DNA from: Cardiocondyla obscurior
Taxonomy: Eukaryota > Arthropoda > Insecta > Hymenoptera > Formicidae
Assembly: GCF_019399895.1 (NCBI RefSeq)
Contig: NC_091867.1
Coordinates: 3,844,001-3,908,000 of the forward strand
Reading direction: 5' to 3'
DNA length: 64,000 bases
Under the pieces are notes generated by a model, which was not told where the DNA came from, made no database searches, and was given only the letters and a program-made list of their open reading frames with translations. Numbering within the stretch: position 1 is the stretch's first letter; each line of letters begins with the position of its first letter. Both the position numbers and the translations under genes were made by a program. Shown here in pieces: positions 51,773-64,000 of this stretch.

Positions 51773-54423
51773 AGAGGGAGGTAATGATTTCCGTTTAATT
51801 TACTTCGAAAGAGAGCTTCCACGTGTCATAGACTGAGTACTATCGAAAGTTCAAAGTAGCAGTCGATAGAAAGCAAACGGGTCCATCGCCGCGGCGTTTA
51901 TAGACGTCTCGTTCGAGATCAGAGAGGAAAGGCATCGGATCCTAACGATCGTTCCGTTCGATTGCAGTGATTACAAAGTTGATTGTTAGCGGCTCTTTGA
52001 AGCTCAATTATTCTTGGTAGTGACTCTTCTATTTAATCACAAATATACGTACGTAGCAGTATGCATTGCGATCTTAAAAACGTGCTTCGGAATTGGAATG
52101 CGAAAATAACGTGAGCATCAACGCAAATCTTATGGAATAAAATATTACTTTAACACAAGAGAAATTATCGCGTCAATTATAATTATGAAACAATAATCGA
52201 GTCTTCCTTTTCTCTGTTTCGCGCATGCTTTTATCAAAATCGTAGCAATATAGTTAATTATTGCCAATAGATACGTTAAGATACTCGACACTCTATTGCG
52301 TCCTGCGCTTCTGCCTCGCTCTCGCTCCGTAATCTACGATGTAGTTTCATCTTCATTTGCCAAATGGTCGGTAAATCCACCCCGCGCGACGTCGTCACTA
52401 GCTGCAGGAAAGACGGTTTAGCATCACAGCATCCAACCGTCGCGGGGGCGTTACGATGAAACTTAACTGCGATGTAAACCCACTTTGGGGTCCGTTGGAT
52501 GCTGCTAAATGAACGTCGTTTCTCACTAACACAAAGTCGCACGAACCATTTAACGATTCTCCGCGTGGGATTACGTGTCGCGCAATCGTCGACCCTGATC
52601 TGTTTTTGTAGGCTCGCGAATGTGGGAGATTTGTCTTATGACGTACAGGAAAATTGCCATATATTAATTAGAATTACAAAGTACACTCACACGTGCAAAA
52701 ACGGCAATTATTAACACCGGTTAATTTTAAGCATAAATTTTTTAAAACTTTTTTCATTATCAGTAAATTGCAAATCAAAGTAAAATTTATTGTATAATTA
52801 CAACGTTGTTATATCGGACGTAACTGAAATAAACGTTCAACTGTGAATGACGATTCCCTAATGAATCGAATACTTCCAGTCCCATGAGGAATAATTAATT
52901 TTTGCAATAATTCCAACGTAATACGATAACGGAAAATACGGATGTAGGTTTATCGCGGGGCTTTATATCTGCATAAAAACGAAGATTAAAAATATGAAAA
53001 TTAATTACCTAGTATATTTGCAATGATTTTATACGGGTATATTGTTATATATATAGAGAAAGAAAGAGAGAGAAAGAACAAAATAAAACGTGTAATAACA
53101 AACGTCTATTTTATCTGCATGTATATATGCGTAGTTTAGATGCATGTATTTCTGCTTAAGCAATATTGGAATAATATGCCACCGAAAATGTACGAGAAAC
53201 ATTTGACTTTTTAATGCATAGAGATACGAGTTCGATAAAAAGACAAAATCTATCTGATATCGTCGAAAAAGAAAGCACGAGGTCCCTGAGACTTTCAGAC
53301 TGTCACTTTTCCGACCTGCAGAAAACAACATTCTTGAAACGAAAGACTGGTCGTGGAAATTGGATTGTCCTTCGAAAGCCCCTGGGGTGTTATGCGTAGG
53401 AACGCGGGATGATTCATTCAACACTACATCCGTGAAATGTTCTGAAACGTTCTACAACCCCGTATAAGAGAATAAGCTATAAATAGAAACGAAATTTCGC
53501 ACGTGTTGGTAGATTTCCGCCAGGAAATTTTACGGACCGTTTAATGCACTCCCGTCATCTAAAACATTCAATGCTTTCCACCAGATTCGTATCGGAATTG
53601 TGCATATCTTATGCACACGCTGCAACAATGAGATTTAAGTAACGTTATTACCCTACATTATTTCTCATGCTCGTTAAATTAAACCGCGTGCTTGTAGCAT
53701 GAAAAAGATCAGGATTGCAAATTAAATTTGACGCTTATGAACAATTGGCGTATACGTAAATGGTTTATCTAACGCCTCTTCTCATTTCCGACGCATTAAA
53801 CGTTTTAAGTCTAATTTTTCTCAGCAAATACGTCCTAGGAATACGTCCTATTACAAATTGGCCCGATTACTCGAATTAAAAAAAAAAGTTAGATAACAAA
53901 AGTAAATAAAAGTTGCGTTTGATGGTTGTTCGTTTATATGAACTTTTCTCATTATTTTGTTTAGTAGAACGTGCTGTTGAAGTTCAAGCATTTTAGAAAC
54001 ACTCGGCGCACTAATCACGGATGTAGTCTCTCAACGTTTATTCGCGCGGTAACATGAGCGAGAAGTCTTTCGTTACAATATAGACATTGCAGCATTCACG
54101 AAACAAATAGAGTGTCACGCGAGGATTTACATTTTCAATTGCTACGCGATACTCTCGCGCGCATTCTTACGCAATCTCCCTTTTAATTCCGTCTCGCGTC
54201 GAAAAATTCTACAATTTTCTTCCCCTTACTTCTCTCTCGGGGCATTCTTCAGAACGCTCTCGCAAAAAAAAAAAAAAAAAATGACACCGGCGGATACCAG
54301 GATAAACTCGCGTCGCGGCGCAAATGTAAAATGACATGAACATTAAATAAAGCCCAGAATAGCGACAACATTCTGCGCGTCCTGCAAAGCTTCTTAGATA
54401 GAAGTAAATTGTAAGTCTCTTAC

Positions 54424-54616
54424 CCGACTGGTCAACGCCGTAAGCACTTTCGTTTGGTCGGTAAAAACAGCTTGAAGCGTAAGGAGATTAGAGTCGTTAT
54501 GGCGTCAGCCGGGGACAAAAGTGGAGGAAGTTTCATGCGAAAGTCGCGACCCTCGTCTAACGTTTCACCATCTCTCGCGACGCAAACCGTGCAAAGTGAC
54601 GGAAAGCCGGCTACCG
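54424..54616 (-). other. candidate 5' UTR exon of the teneurin-like gene
   Basis: On the minus strand GTCGG is followed by the strong donor GTAAGAG at 54423. One acceptor is TTCTTTTGTAG (AG at 54617-54618), giving 193 nt. A second possible acceptor, with a CTAAT branch-point-like motif, starts the exon at 54470. The longer form has a stop in the frame that would continue into exon 1, so it would be leader. The shorter 47-nt form could add coding sequence ending AYGVDQS, whose exit phase (1) fits exon 1. Nothing shows directly that it is joined to exon 1, 9 kb away. Confidence 0.3.
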
Positions 54617-54974
54617 CTACAAAAGAATCACAGTCGGGATGTACTAAAGTACAAGTTGCGTAACGGTGCAGACGACGTTGAGCCCCCGCGAGAAAGGAAT
54701 AATTCACGCGACAAAAATACGAAGAAAGTCCCGCCGTGTCGTGGTGCGCGGGTAAAAGAATCTCTCTGCACGATGAAACTCAATTCGGATTTCTTTATGC
54801 GTCGGTACGAGGAGCTCTTTATTAAACGTACTTTTGATTATTGAGGCTGATGGAAATTCAATTTCGCCGAGCTCCATTATTTTATTTATATTATTCTGCC
54901 AACAAAGATGCTTTTAAAAAAAAGTATTGTTTTATTTTTAAAACTAAATGTCAAATTTGCCGTAAGGTACTTAC

Positions 54975-55030
54975 AGTGACACGTCAGACTAGTGGTCAGA
55001 ATTTGCTTATTAGCGTCCGCGTCGGCAGAG
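54975..55030 (-). other. candidate 5' exon of the teneurin-like gene (56 nt)
   Basis: It has the best acceptor in this part of the window: TTTTTTCTTCCTATTTTCAG ending at 55031 on the minus strand. After 56 nt comes GTCACT and a GTAAGT donor. One frame is open (SADADANKQILTTSLTCH) with exit phase 1, which fits exon 1 at 45453. The other two frames have stops. It could be a leader exon or an internal coding exon. It lies about 360 bases upstream of the exon candidate at 54424-54616, and together they suggest that the 5' end of the minus-strand transcript lies at or beyond 55 kb. Confidence 0.4.
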
Positions 55031-58000
55031 CTGAAAATAGGAAGAAAAAAGTAAATTATTATCGATTGCAATTAACACGTAGTACAGTTACTCGAGTAAA
55101 AATTTATTTAACTATTCTGAATTTGCAGCTAGTGGTTAGATTACGTAGATTAGATATATTTCTTAGCAAGTATCTAGCCGTTAATACTGTATAGAATTCG
55201 AAAGTAAGGTAGTGTTATTTAAAAAAAAAATCTGTCCACTATCCATACTGTCATATTGTCACCGTCCAACGCCACGTAGCGAGACAATTATTACTAGCTA
55301 ATAACAAGCTAGAAAAACTAGATATCTAAACGTTTTTCGTCGCGTACTAGCTTACTGCGCGTAAACATTTAATATTAGAAGGATAATTGTGAAAAGACGA
55401 AACAAAAAAGACGAAAAAATGCATATAAATGTTTTTCGCAAGACTTTATTTCATTCTACATTAAATCTGCGATTATAAATATTAATATTATTTACAGACG
55501 TTAAATATGCGCGATGTAAAAAATTTATGATTTTACCATTTTTCGTAGTTTTTAATAATTCGGTACAATGGACATAAACGCGTCGGGCAACTCTCAAACG
55601 GGATAAATGTCTCGGATAACTCGTTCGTGCCGGTGGTGAATGTTTAATGCCGGAAGTGGCTCGACTCCCAGGCCCCGCCGTCATCCTCTCGCAGCGGTTT
55701 CCGCAAGCTCCGTAGGGTCATTAGCCAACCATTCATTATGCAACTGCGAGGCAGTATTGCGTCAATATGGGGGCGGCAGATTGTTGGCCCAATCGATAAC
55801 AATGCGCCGTGTTTACCAGCCGGATAATCAACAGACGCAGCTTCTGCTGCCTCGCCTCCGAAGACCAAGCAAGTGGGAATTACGGTCCGCTTCGCTCCGA
55901 ATGATATTGCGTTCCGGAAGTGTTACCTTTCCTCGTACCTCTCCACCCGCCGGCGATCCGGCGACGTCGATTCCAGCCATCTCTCTATCTCGCAAGTGCT
56001 ATTCAGCTAGGAGCGAGCACGATTGCGAACTCACCGTCTCTAAATGGTACACATGATCGAAAAGCTGTTCGGATTTATAGCTTAATCGTACAGACACTCG
56101 CGCGATCCAATTATTTCGATATGATTTTCCACTTCGTAATTTAGGTTGGCTGAAGTAATCCGGATGCATCGGATGTATCGGCTTTGCGATCACGTGTGCA
56201 CAAGTGGACTGTAATGATTTTCTAAAGAGTAGATATAATACAACGCGTTCAGCTACGTACAACAGGGCAAGTCCAACAGATATTTTAACGCGCGGAACAA
56301 AAAGTTGCGATATAAATATAATAATGGCATATCGAATTGGCGATTCGAGCTTAACCGCATTAAACTTGCGTCATATCGCTGCGCACGACAAGCTATGCAT
56401 CTCGATGCGTTCGTTACACAAGCGTCTGCTTCGATCACGATCGTAGAACGGTTGAGCGCGTTCAATCGGCCAGCCAAGCTGTTCTCCATACAAGTTTAAC
56501 GTCTGTGAAACGATCAGAGTAAAGGAAAAGAGGTGCCGGAAGTACGGGCGCCGTGAGATGAAACGTTGTCGAGCGCGATATTCCCGCGCGTAGGACGTCG
56601 GTTCCCTTTGATCTAAGTTGTCGGGAATTCAGGGCGAAGGGACAGTGTGCGTAGCTGTCGCCCAGGAAGTTGGTGGTAATTTGCTTAGTTGGATTAGATT
56701 GTGAATTTTGTGTCGCGGTGTTTGAACCACCGTTCATCTCGTCGCGCTCTCTATCTCGTTCCCCGCTTCCCTTTCCGTTCCTCTCGCCGGTCCATCGACA
56801 TCGATCTCCGTCCTCTCGCGCACAACTGCCGCCAGCCTTATAATTACGGTATCATCTTCAGAGACGGGCTTGCCAATTCATTGCCCGACGGAAATACGCA
56901 CTTTGATCCGGCAAGAAGCGGGTATTAGTCGGTAGGATAGGTCATCGAAATCCGCGACGGTGCGCAACGTTAAGCGCCATCGCCCCGGATAATGTAGACG
57001 CTCCCTGATTCCTGATGCTTTGATCTATCGAATAAAGCTAGATTAGAAAGCGGTCGCGATCAGCAAAATTCGCGCGATCGAGAAAATAATCCATCAGACG
57101 TTTTGTAATTAATCTAACATAAAGAAAAAAAAGATTCTATTTCTCTTACAACGGAAATTAAATAGACGTCAGAAAATCGCGATTATCAATGAAGCTCAAC
57201 GCGCGCGGGCACGTGTGTAGGTGCGTATGTGTGAATCCGAAAAGAAAAATGGGGGGATTATTTTTTTAAGTAACCACGCGGGTTTCACCGTTGCGCGGTT
57301 GGTTGGAAGATCGGGTCTCGCGGCCCGACCCAAATACCATTAGCGTCGAATTATGCGCGAAGCTTTCGTGATTCGCGTGTAGATCACGATACCGGCAGAC
57401 GCGTACGTGTGCACCCAATGGGCGCAGCGAGTTCACGCATGCAGAGAGTCGGATATAATCTCGTCGAAACGGTGGTATAGTGTTCTGTATGCAAGCGCGG
57501 CTCGGTATATCTGTGAACGGCGCGGCCCGGCTCGGCTCGACGTGGCGCGGGGGATGCCTAACGGCATTGCGAATCCTATACAAGAGACTTCAGGCACGAA
57601 TGGCGGATCAATGTTTTATCGATATTGCAGCAGACGCAGCGTTGATGTACGTCTCGAGTCGGCGATACGTATATTGCGCGTGCTTTCTGCCGTTTGCAAG
57701 AGGATTTATGGATTAGCGTTTGTTTATCGTCGCCCTTGCTACGATTTTCCCCGTCGGCAGCTTGCGTTTTTTCTACCCGGACGATCCGCAGACACGGGGA
57801 AGGGCATTTAAAATGGGCGATCCGAGAAAAAGCGGCGGAGGCTCGATACGCGCCGTGCATGTTATGTCGCGATTTCTCTTTGTGCCTTCTATCTCTCTTG
57901 CTTTCTTTTAACCGGTTAAAGTATGTCTGGGAAGTATATCCCGGCAGTACACTCGAAAGAAGACGTGTTATCGGTTTCGTAATGCTCACGCAAGTTAAGA

Positions 58001-59114
58001 TATTATTTAAACGCGTTTGGATAAGTAATTAAATATTTTTGTATAAATAAATGACGTTATAAAATTAAGCCGCAGCGCGAGAAAAATGGAACGATCTCGC
58101 GATCGTAAAATGCAAAAAAATTCGCTCGGGCGAAGAAGCAACAGAATTCCTGTAATGGGCGAAGGAGGCACGAACGAAACATGTTAGTAGACAAAGAAGC
58201 GATGTGCCTAGCTCATGCAGGTTGGGCCATGCATGAACGCGCGCCTAGAATCCGCGGCGTCGACAGCAGAGAAGGTAGAAGACGCGAAAGGAGTGCAACG
58301 GAGAGGGAGGACCAGAGAGGTTACTGCCGTCAGGAAACTTTTGTTTAAAATTGGAATTCCTTTGCGGCTCGTTGGGACTAGGAATGCAGATAGGGCGGAG
58401 GCGACGAAAACCATGAGTGGGCGAGACGAGGTCGCCGGTGGAACGGAAGAAATGCGGGTGGTTGAAAAAGGCGACGTACGATATTGTTTCATCATAAAGG
58501 GAAGCTCCTCCCTCGTGATGGAAAGCTCTTAAGGAGCGACGTCGTCGAAACTTAAGCGCGTGTTGACGTAGCTTCTTACGTAAACATTTTGTTATATACT
58601 GCGGATTTTCTCGGTCGGGTATTTTCGTAAATTAGCGCCACGCGCGCTGCCGCATATCAATCGTGTGCAACGACTGGTAGCGAATAACATAAAGACCAGC
58701 AGTAATGAAGGAAGGTAGTAGTAACAGTCAAGCAATAAACGGGATGGCATACCGTGCGGTTTTATTCGGACGATTTATTTAGTTTAATTTCTTCTTCTTT
58801 TTTTTTAGAATTTATTAGCCACCTCATTACTTTGATATTAATTCTTTCCGCTAATTTATAGAACTCTTGTTGAAGAGATCCTGCAAATTTTCTTACTTTA
58901 GCAACGAGGACGAATGAGATTTGTAATTTTGAGTTGCGCTGAATTTATACGTCTGCGACAAGCATGTAACAATTGAACCATTACGTGTTATTTGGTCGAA
59001 TACAGTAATCGTTTAATTAATTTGCAGGTATCTCACGTACGCTTGGAATCATGTTCCTGCTACGTGTGCCAGTACGTGGCTAAACGCATTAACCCATAAT
59101 TATCGAAATTACAG
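55031..59114. other. stretch without confirmed gene
   Basis: Mixed composition with CpG-rich patches at 55.6-56.1, 56.5-56.95 and 57.2-57.9 kb that generate open frames on both strands. A minus-strand donor (GACG followed by GTGAGT, exon side 56035) lacks a clear acceptor. A 105-codon ATG-to-stop frame lies at 58215-58532 on the plus strand (see findings). No homology was recognised. Confidence 0.5.
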
Positions 59115-59192
59115 ATCCGAGCAGCAGCCAGCCGTGGAGTCTCCTCACCGCCGTCTCCCAAGATTCTCTCTCGGCCTATTGCGGATACTTCG
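59115..59192 (+). CDS. candidate coding exon of an unidentified plus-strand gene
   Basis: The acceptor is AAATTACAG (AG at 59113-59114) and the exon ends TTCG before a consensus GTGAGT donor. It is 78 nt, a multiple of three. All three frames are open, so the frame is set by the partner exon. Joined to the exon at 31085-31154 (phase 1) it reads (N)PSSSQPWSLLTAVSQDSL and then SAYCGYF. I recognise no domain. A second acceptor-like site (TTTGCAG followed by GTATCT) lies 89 bases upstream. The next exon would be downstream and was not found before the window ends. Confidence 0.35.
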
Positions 59193-61894
59193 GTGAGTAT
59201 CCCATCTCGCTAATTATTCGAACGCAACCGCAGCTCTCACGGTCCTCCCCCTCCCACGCTGGCGAGAACGTAAGAAAGTGGATTGCGATAACTTCATCAT
59301 CGTTTAAGAAATTCTCTCGGCGAAAATCTTTATCGCGGCAAATCGCGTAATTAAGTTCGCCGCGCGATATTTTGATTATAAGAATTGCTGTTTGCTCACG
59401 AGCGATTTTAAGAATATTGAACACGCAAAAGTGACGCGAACATTTTCACGGTGGGGTGGCACCTGGCGTAGAAAACGCCTTTAATTTGCAGTTGGAACGA
59501 CGTCGCGAAGGGGCGAAGGGGACGACGTCTCTCGTTGGAATTTCGCATCGGAATCGATCGTCCGGAACTATGAAATATCGCCATCGACGATGACGTATTT
59601 CATTTCGCCCGTCAATTTTTTTTAAAGGCAAGCATCACGGATATCGACGACCTTTCAATGGAATAACGGATCTCTCGTGAGAAAAAAAAGAAATTCCGCC
59701 GCGTTGCAGTCGAGATGTAATTGCAGTAAATACTTATTCTGCGTGGCAATATACAAACGCGGGGAGTAAAAGGACCGATTAGAGAGACGCGGTATAATTA
59801 AAAAAATAATTAATAAATAAAAATAAAAAAAACGTTTTGTTCCCTTTTGCGCCGAGCTCTGTAACACAACGCAACAATGGCGATATATTTCACGCGGGGA
59901 TATTGTCCCCGAACACACGAGTTCTAATCCGTATTAAATTAATCTTACGAAAAGACCCGCGCAAAGTACGAAAACTTAGCTGGCCGCGGCGAACTTTTTC
60001 TATTAGGCATTATCTAGATCCCGGAACACCGCTTATTTCCGTCTAGAAAGTGTTTTATTTGTTAATGCTAGGCCGTCTTATCATACTCGTTATTATTCAA
60101 GAGTCACGAAGTACCGCGTACACGCGATCGTTACATACCGTAAAATGGTCTCTCGAAACGGTACTTCCTAGTCGGACTTTTTCAAAGTTCGGCAGTTTTT
60201 TTTTTTTTTTTTAAAGCGTTACTATCACACCAAATCTCAAAAATGTTTTCACCATTGCACTCTTTAATGCTAAAAGGTTTCGATATTAATAAAAAAAATT
60301 TTTAATAACTAACTTAAATACACAAATATTTATTTATAATATTTAAAGCTTCACAAATGAAAAAATAATTTACGTAATAATTTAAAATAATATAAAAAAG
60401 ATATATCACATTTGAAACGTATGAAATGCGTTGCAATTGCATTAAATGCAATTAAGTCTGATAAGTATAACGAATAGCTGATGCGAGAATGTAGGTGAAT
60501 TTTTACTATTACTTCCAACACAGAGCTTTGCCCTCTGCTAAGTGTTTCTCCGGACTTTTATCCTGATGAGTTCTGGACGGGGTGTGGTTGATTCTGTCAA
60601 GAAAATTTACTAGCGATTCTGACGTCCAGCAATTAGAGAAAGTAGGTGCATAAAGTTTCTTCGACTCGACTCGTAACGAGCGTACTTTTATGATCATCTA
60701 ACCCGCTTTACGATTAACTAACCCGCTAAGTATTCAAGATTGTACGAAATATCTCAATTTACCGCTTTTCAAGCATCTTTAAATGTTATTACGTAATTGT
60801 ATTGTTGTTCATTTTATCTGTTGCACATTTTGCAACGAAGTTTGGGAAAAATTGATTTCCGAAATAACGGCAACGCGCGGGGGCGAGGGGCGGTGGGCGG
60901 AACACTAGTTTACGCGCATACGTATACCGGAGTTTGACGAAAGTTTTGTTTCCGGACGCGCTGGCACTCCGGCGTGGAACTTTATGCTAATTCGACGCGC
61001 CGACTGTACAACATTAATAGAAGTCCAACTAGTCGCCGAGGCAGCGGTTCCCACGAGCGCAGACGAGCGTAGCGCGATGTCTCTTGCGAGGATGATGGGA
61101 CAAAGTCGAGAGGATAATGCATCGATTACGCAATCCTCGCCTCTGTGATCATTCGGGCAGTTAAAAGCGACAAGCGATCGACTCACCACGTGCATTACAC
61201 GTAGACTAATACTCCATAATGGCCTGATAGGAATGATTAAACTCGACTAAACAAACAAAGCGGCTCGGGAGCCGCGTTGCGTGCGTTTACACGGATAAGC
61301 GTAAGTGTGCGTTTGTGCGGCACCGCCGCGGAGAGATGCGCGAGCAACGAAGTCAAGGGCTCCTTGCTACAGGCGTCACAACTCATCCTAATTACATCTA
61401 CCCTCGTTTCCGGATTCTGGGAGCTTCCCGTCAGGAGAGTACACTAGTACTTAATTAGTATTGCCTACCGGACCTACCGGCGCTGCAATTGAGACGTTTA
61501 ACTATATTTCCGTTCCGGGAAATTATTATATTTCGATCTAATTCGCATTGGCAATTCGTTTCCTCGCCAGTAGAGAGGACTCACGGGATCTTAAGCGCTT
61601 ACATCGAGTCATGAAAATTTATCGAAGCGTACTGCTTTTATATAAAAATATACGTTAAACGCGATACGTCATTATTCGTGAATGTATTTCGATATCGCGA
61701 TGTTTATTAAATGGATATTACGCCAGGCATAGAAATTAATATCGTACAACTCATCGTATGTATCTCTTTGCAAATGATTTGTTAATTGATCTATCCCTCT
61801 CGTGTAAAGTAATACCGTTTGACGCTCGGCCTATCTTTAAATTTAATTGTAACAAATCCGGCGTGACTAACGAGCAAGTGGTTGTCTGGTTGTC

Positions 61895-61954
<60 letters not shown>

Positions 61955-64000
61955 GTGCGTCGAGGAGAGCACAGCGCTCCGGTTTCGCAAATCATTTATA
62001 ACCGAGCATTAAAAGATCTTAACGCTCGTGTAGCGTAAAAAATGAACAGGCCGACCGAGTCGGGCCCACTAGCAATTTCGTCTCCCCGGGACATTCTTTC
62101 TAATTACCAGAGATTTATTAACGTTGTCGCTGCACAATCCACTTCTTGCATCCCATACCACCTCCTGCGCGCTTCCCTTAAGCAAGTTCACTCTGCCCTA
62201 TCCCGTGACGATCATTCCTAAAGTAATTGCTCTTGCCGTGGTCTGGGCTAAAAATCAGAGACGCGAAACTTTCGTTTCTTAACAGCCGTAATCGTTTTAT
62301 GTATTTTCTCCACCTCTGTTTATTCTATTAATTTAATACAGCAGCGTTTTGTATCCGCCGTAAACAGTAATGACGCGTTACAAGCGTCACTTGTCTTTTA
62401 ATGACGGCATTCATTATTTTTAATTATTTTTCGATATTTTTAAATCCAATTTTCTTTTCACTAATTCGTTCTTCTTCACATTCTATATTCAATTCGCGTT
62501 TTAGAACCGGGATGTGTTATATAAGATATTTAGTAATTAAATTTGATTGATAATTTAATTGTTTTTATTAACAACTTGAAATGATTCACTTAAAGCAATG
62601 GAATTACGACTTAATGAGTATCTAATGATGCAAATTAAAATGATAAAGGCATGCGGTCCCGTTATAACGTTAAGTAAGAAAACATCAGGTTAAGCAGAGC
62701 TAACCGAGCTACGAGGGTATTTCGGTGTAATGGGGCGAATCCTATTTGATACTTAACAACTTTCGTGATTCGGCTTTTTTTTTTCTTTCTTTTTTTATCT
62801 TCCTACTTCAGCGTGTCAACGAGCGGCGGGTTTTAAATACGTTGCAAACTCTCGAAAAATGTTGCGGCTACTTTTTAAAGTATTCGTTACGTTACGAAAT
62901 ATAATAGCAGTGTTATATTATATTCACGTGCACGTGTGTGTATCCGTGTCTATTTAATATTAAATTTTGTTTTCACTTTTATACGTACGTATACAATTAT
63001 CATCAAGTATAATATAAATTATACTCCGTGATACTAATCCGCATAGTGTACAAATTCTGTGTTGTAGCTCAAATTGCATTATGTTATAAATTATACTGTA
63101 TTTAGTATAACCGCACATTCGCTATAACGCGACGTTGGACGCAACATGGTTTGATGATGACGTTGACGTTGTCATAACACCTATTCCAACTAAATTTGTA
63201 TATTATCTTGATTCGTGCATCTGAAATGCTTGTCCAAATTGGAAAAGTAAAAATAGAGGCTTATTATCTTGTAAGTTAAGTTAAAAAGATTATTTTCGTG
63301 AAAAAGATACGCATCTTTGTATCATCGAGTTTCAGATTTTAACTCACGGTAGGTAGCTCATTGGGGAGAGGCCGAATGACGGAGAAAAATAGGCAGTAAT
63401 TTTCTTTAAAGGTAGCTCGATGAACGCGAAAGAAGAAAATCAAATTGTTTAGTACGTTCTTAAAATCACAGACAAATCGGAACAGAAAAGGGAAGAGAGA
63501 AAAACGAAAACAAGCGACGACCTTTTTCGTTAAATAGTTTAAAATGAAAAACGAATAATTCCTCATATTTTGTAGAATAGCAATGTAATTATCATGAAAA
63601 TAACATTTTTTTTTTCGAGAGCAACATGTATTAATGTTAAAAATACATTGAGCATAATTTATCAGTAAATACCTTATTTTTAAAACTAATTTACTTAAAT
63701 ATCAAATATTGTTCTTTTTTTTTTTCAATTAAAAAGATATTCTTGTACTTGTGATTTGGATACGTACTATAATATCTAGACTCTAACAATAACATAAAAT
63801 TAATTCACAGTTACATTATTCTTTAATTATTATAAAACTGTCTGTCAGCTTTACTCGCGCGATTTATTTTGCGCTGCAACTTATTTTTTATTTGTCTTTT
63901 TCTCTCTTCGTGTCCCATCGCCCTTTTACTTTCCGCATTGAGGGTGACTGATTAAAGAAATCCACGTCAGATACTCGCATCTTGGACAGAACGCCTGTCA
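59193..64000. other. stretch without confirmed gene
   Basis: AT-rich DNA with (AT)n at 61.9 kb and a CpG-rich patch at 60.88-61.4 kb. In that patch a minus-strand segment of 68 nt (acceptor GTTTGTTTAG, donor GTGAGTCG at about 61187) could be a non-coding exon. No homology, RNA gene or mobile element was recognised. Confidence 0.5.
61898..61952. repeat. (AT)n microsatellite
   Basis: 55 bases of uninterrupted AT dinucleotides. It yields Ile-Tyr repeat frames on both strands, which are artefacts. Confidence 0.97.

Larger units (their letters stand above)
45454..54423 (-). other. stretch without confirmed gene; probable 5' intron of the teneurin-like gene
   Basis: AT-rich DNA with (AT)n at 50.45 kb, a pyrimidine-rich tract at 51.04-51.15 kb and a GA-rich tract at 51.72 kb. 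Several frames of 70-154 codons exist (45605-45916 plus, 46258-46491 minus, 47139-47603 plus) but lack convincing paired splice sites or homology. A possible plus-strand exon at 47320-47402 is discussed among the findings. Confidence 0.5.

Noticed and set aside
56143..56165. TTAGGTTGGCTGAAGTAAT resembles the start of mariner inverted repeats.
   Set aside because: No matching inverted repeat, TA duplication or transposase fragment was found nearby.

Overview
The window looks like gene-poor animal genomic DNA, most probably from an insect and perhaps a hymenopteran such as an ant. It is AT-rich with CpG-dense patches, has many mono- and dinucleotide tracts, and has no operons, ribosome binding sites or long intact ORFs. 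Short exons with GT/AG borders are separated by introns of up to 16 kb. No rRNA, tRNA, CRISPR array or recognisable transposon coding region was found. Most open frames of 60-190 codons have the length expected by chance, so exons were called from splice borders and reading-phase agreement, not from ORF length.

Minus strand, about 45.5 to 19.6 kb: the best supported gene. Four exons (45453-45211, 29111-28908, 28321-28154, 19792-19619) have good acceptors and donors, are all multiples of three, and all join in phase 1 without a stop. A possible fifth, a 27-nt microexon at 21880-21854, fits the same phase. The joined protein is a disordered, Ser/Pro/Arg-rich, SH3-ligand-like N-terminal region. 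It resembles the intracellular domain of teneurins (Ten-m/Ten-a/TENM), large synaptic type II membrane adhesion proteins with very long 5' introns. The transmembrane segment, EGF repeats and YD-repeat barrel are not in the window and should lie beyond its left end. Candidate alternative first exons (33567-33411, 32419-32104) and candidate 5' UTR exons (54-55 kb) lie on the same strand.

Plus strand: a second, weaker gene model runs through the same interval in the opposite direction. Three small non-coding exons lie at 1.2-2.3 kb behind an initiator-like promoter. An exon with a well-placed ATG lies at 31085-31154, and an exon in matching phase lies at 59115-59192. If real, the two genes are interleaved on opposite strands over tens of kilobases. 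Alternatively, the 1.2-2.3 kb exons are the leader of a small ORF at 3295-3471 that encodes a 58-residue secretory, neuropeptide-precursor-like protein. That ORF has a hydrophobic N-terminus, a KRR site and a terminal Gly-Arg-Lys amidation-type end. It is the most novel but least certain candidate.

The rest is intron or intergenic DNA with (AT)n, (CT)n and (GA)n microsatellites and a near-perfect 32-bp hairpin at 18034-18102.
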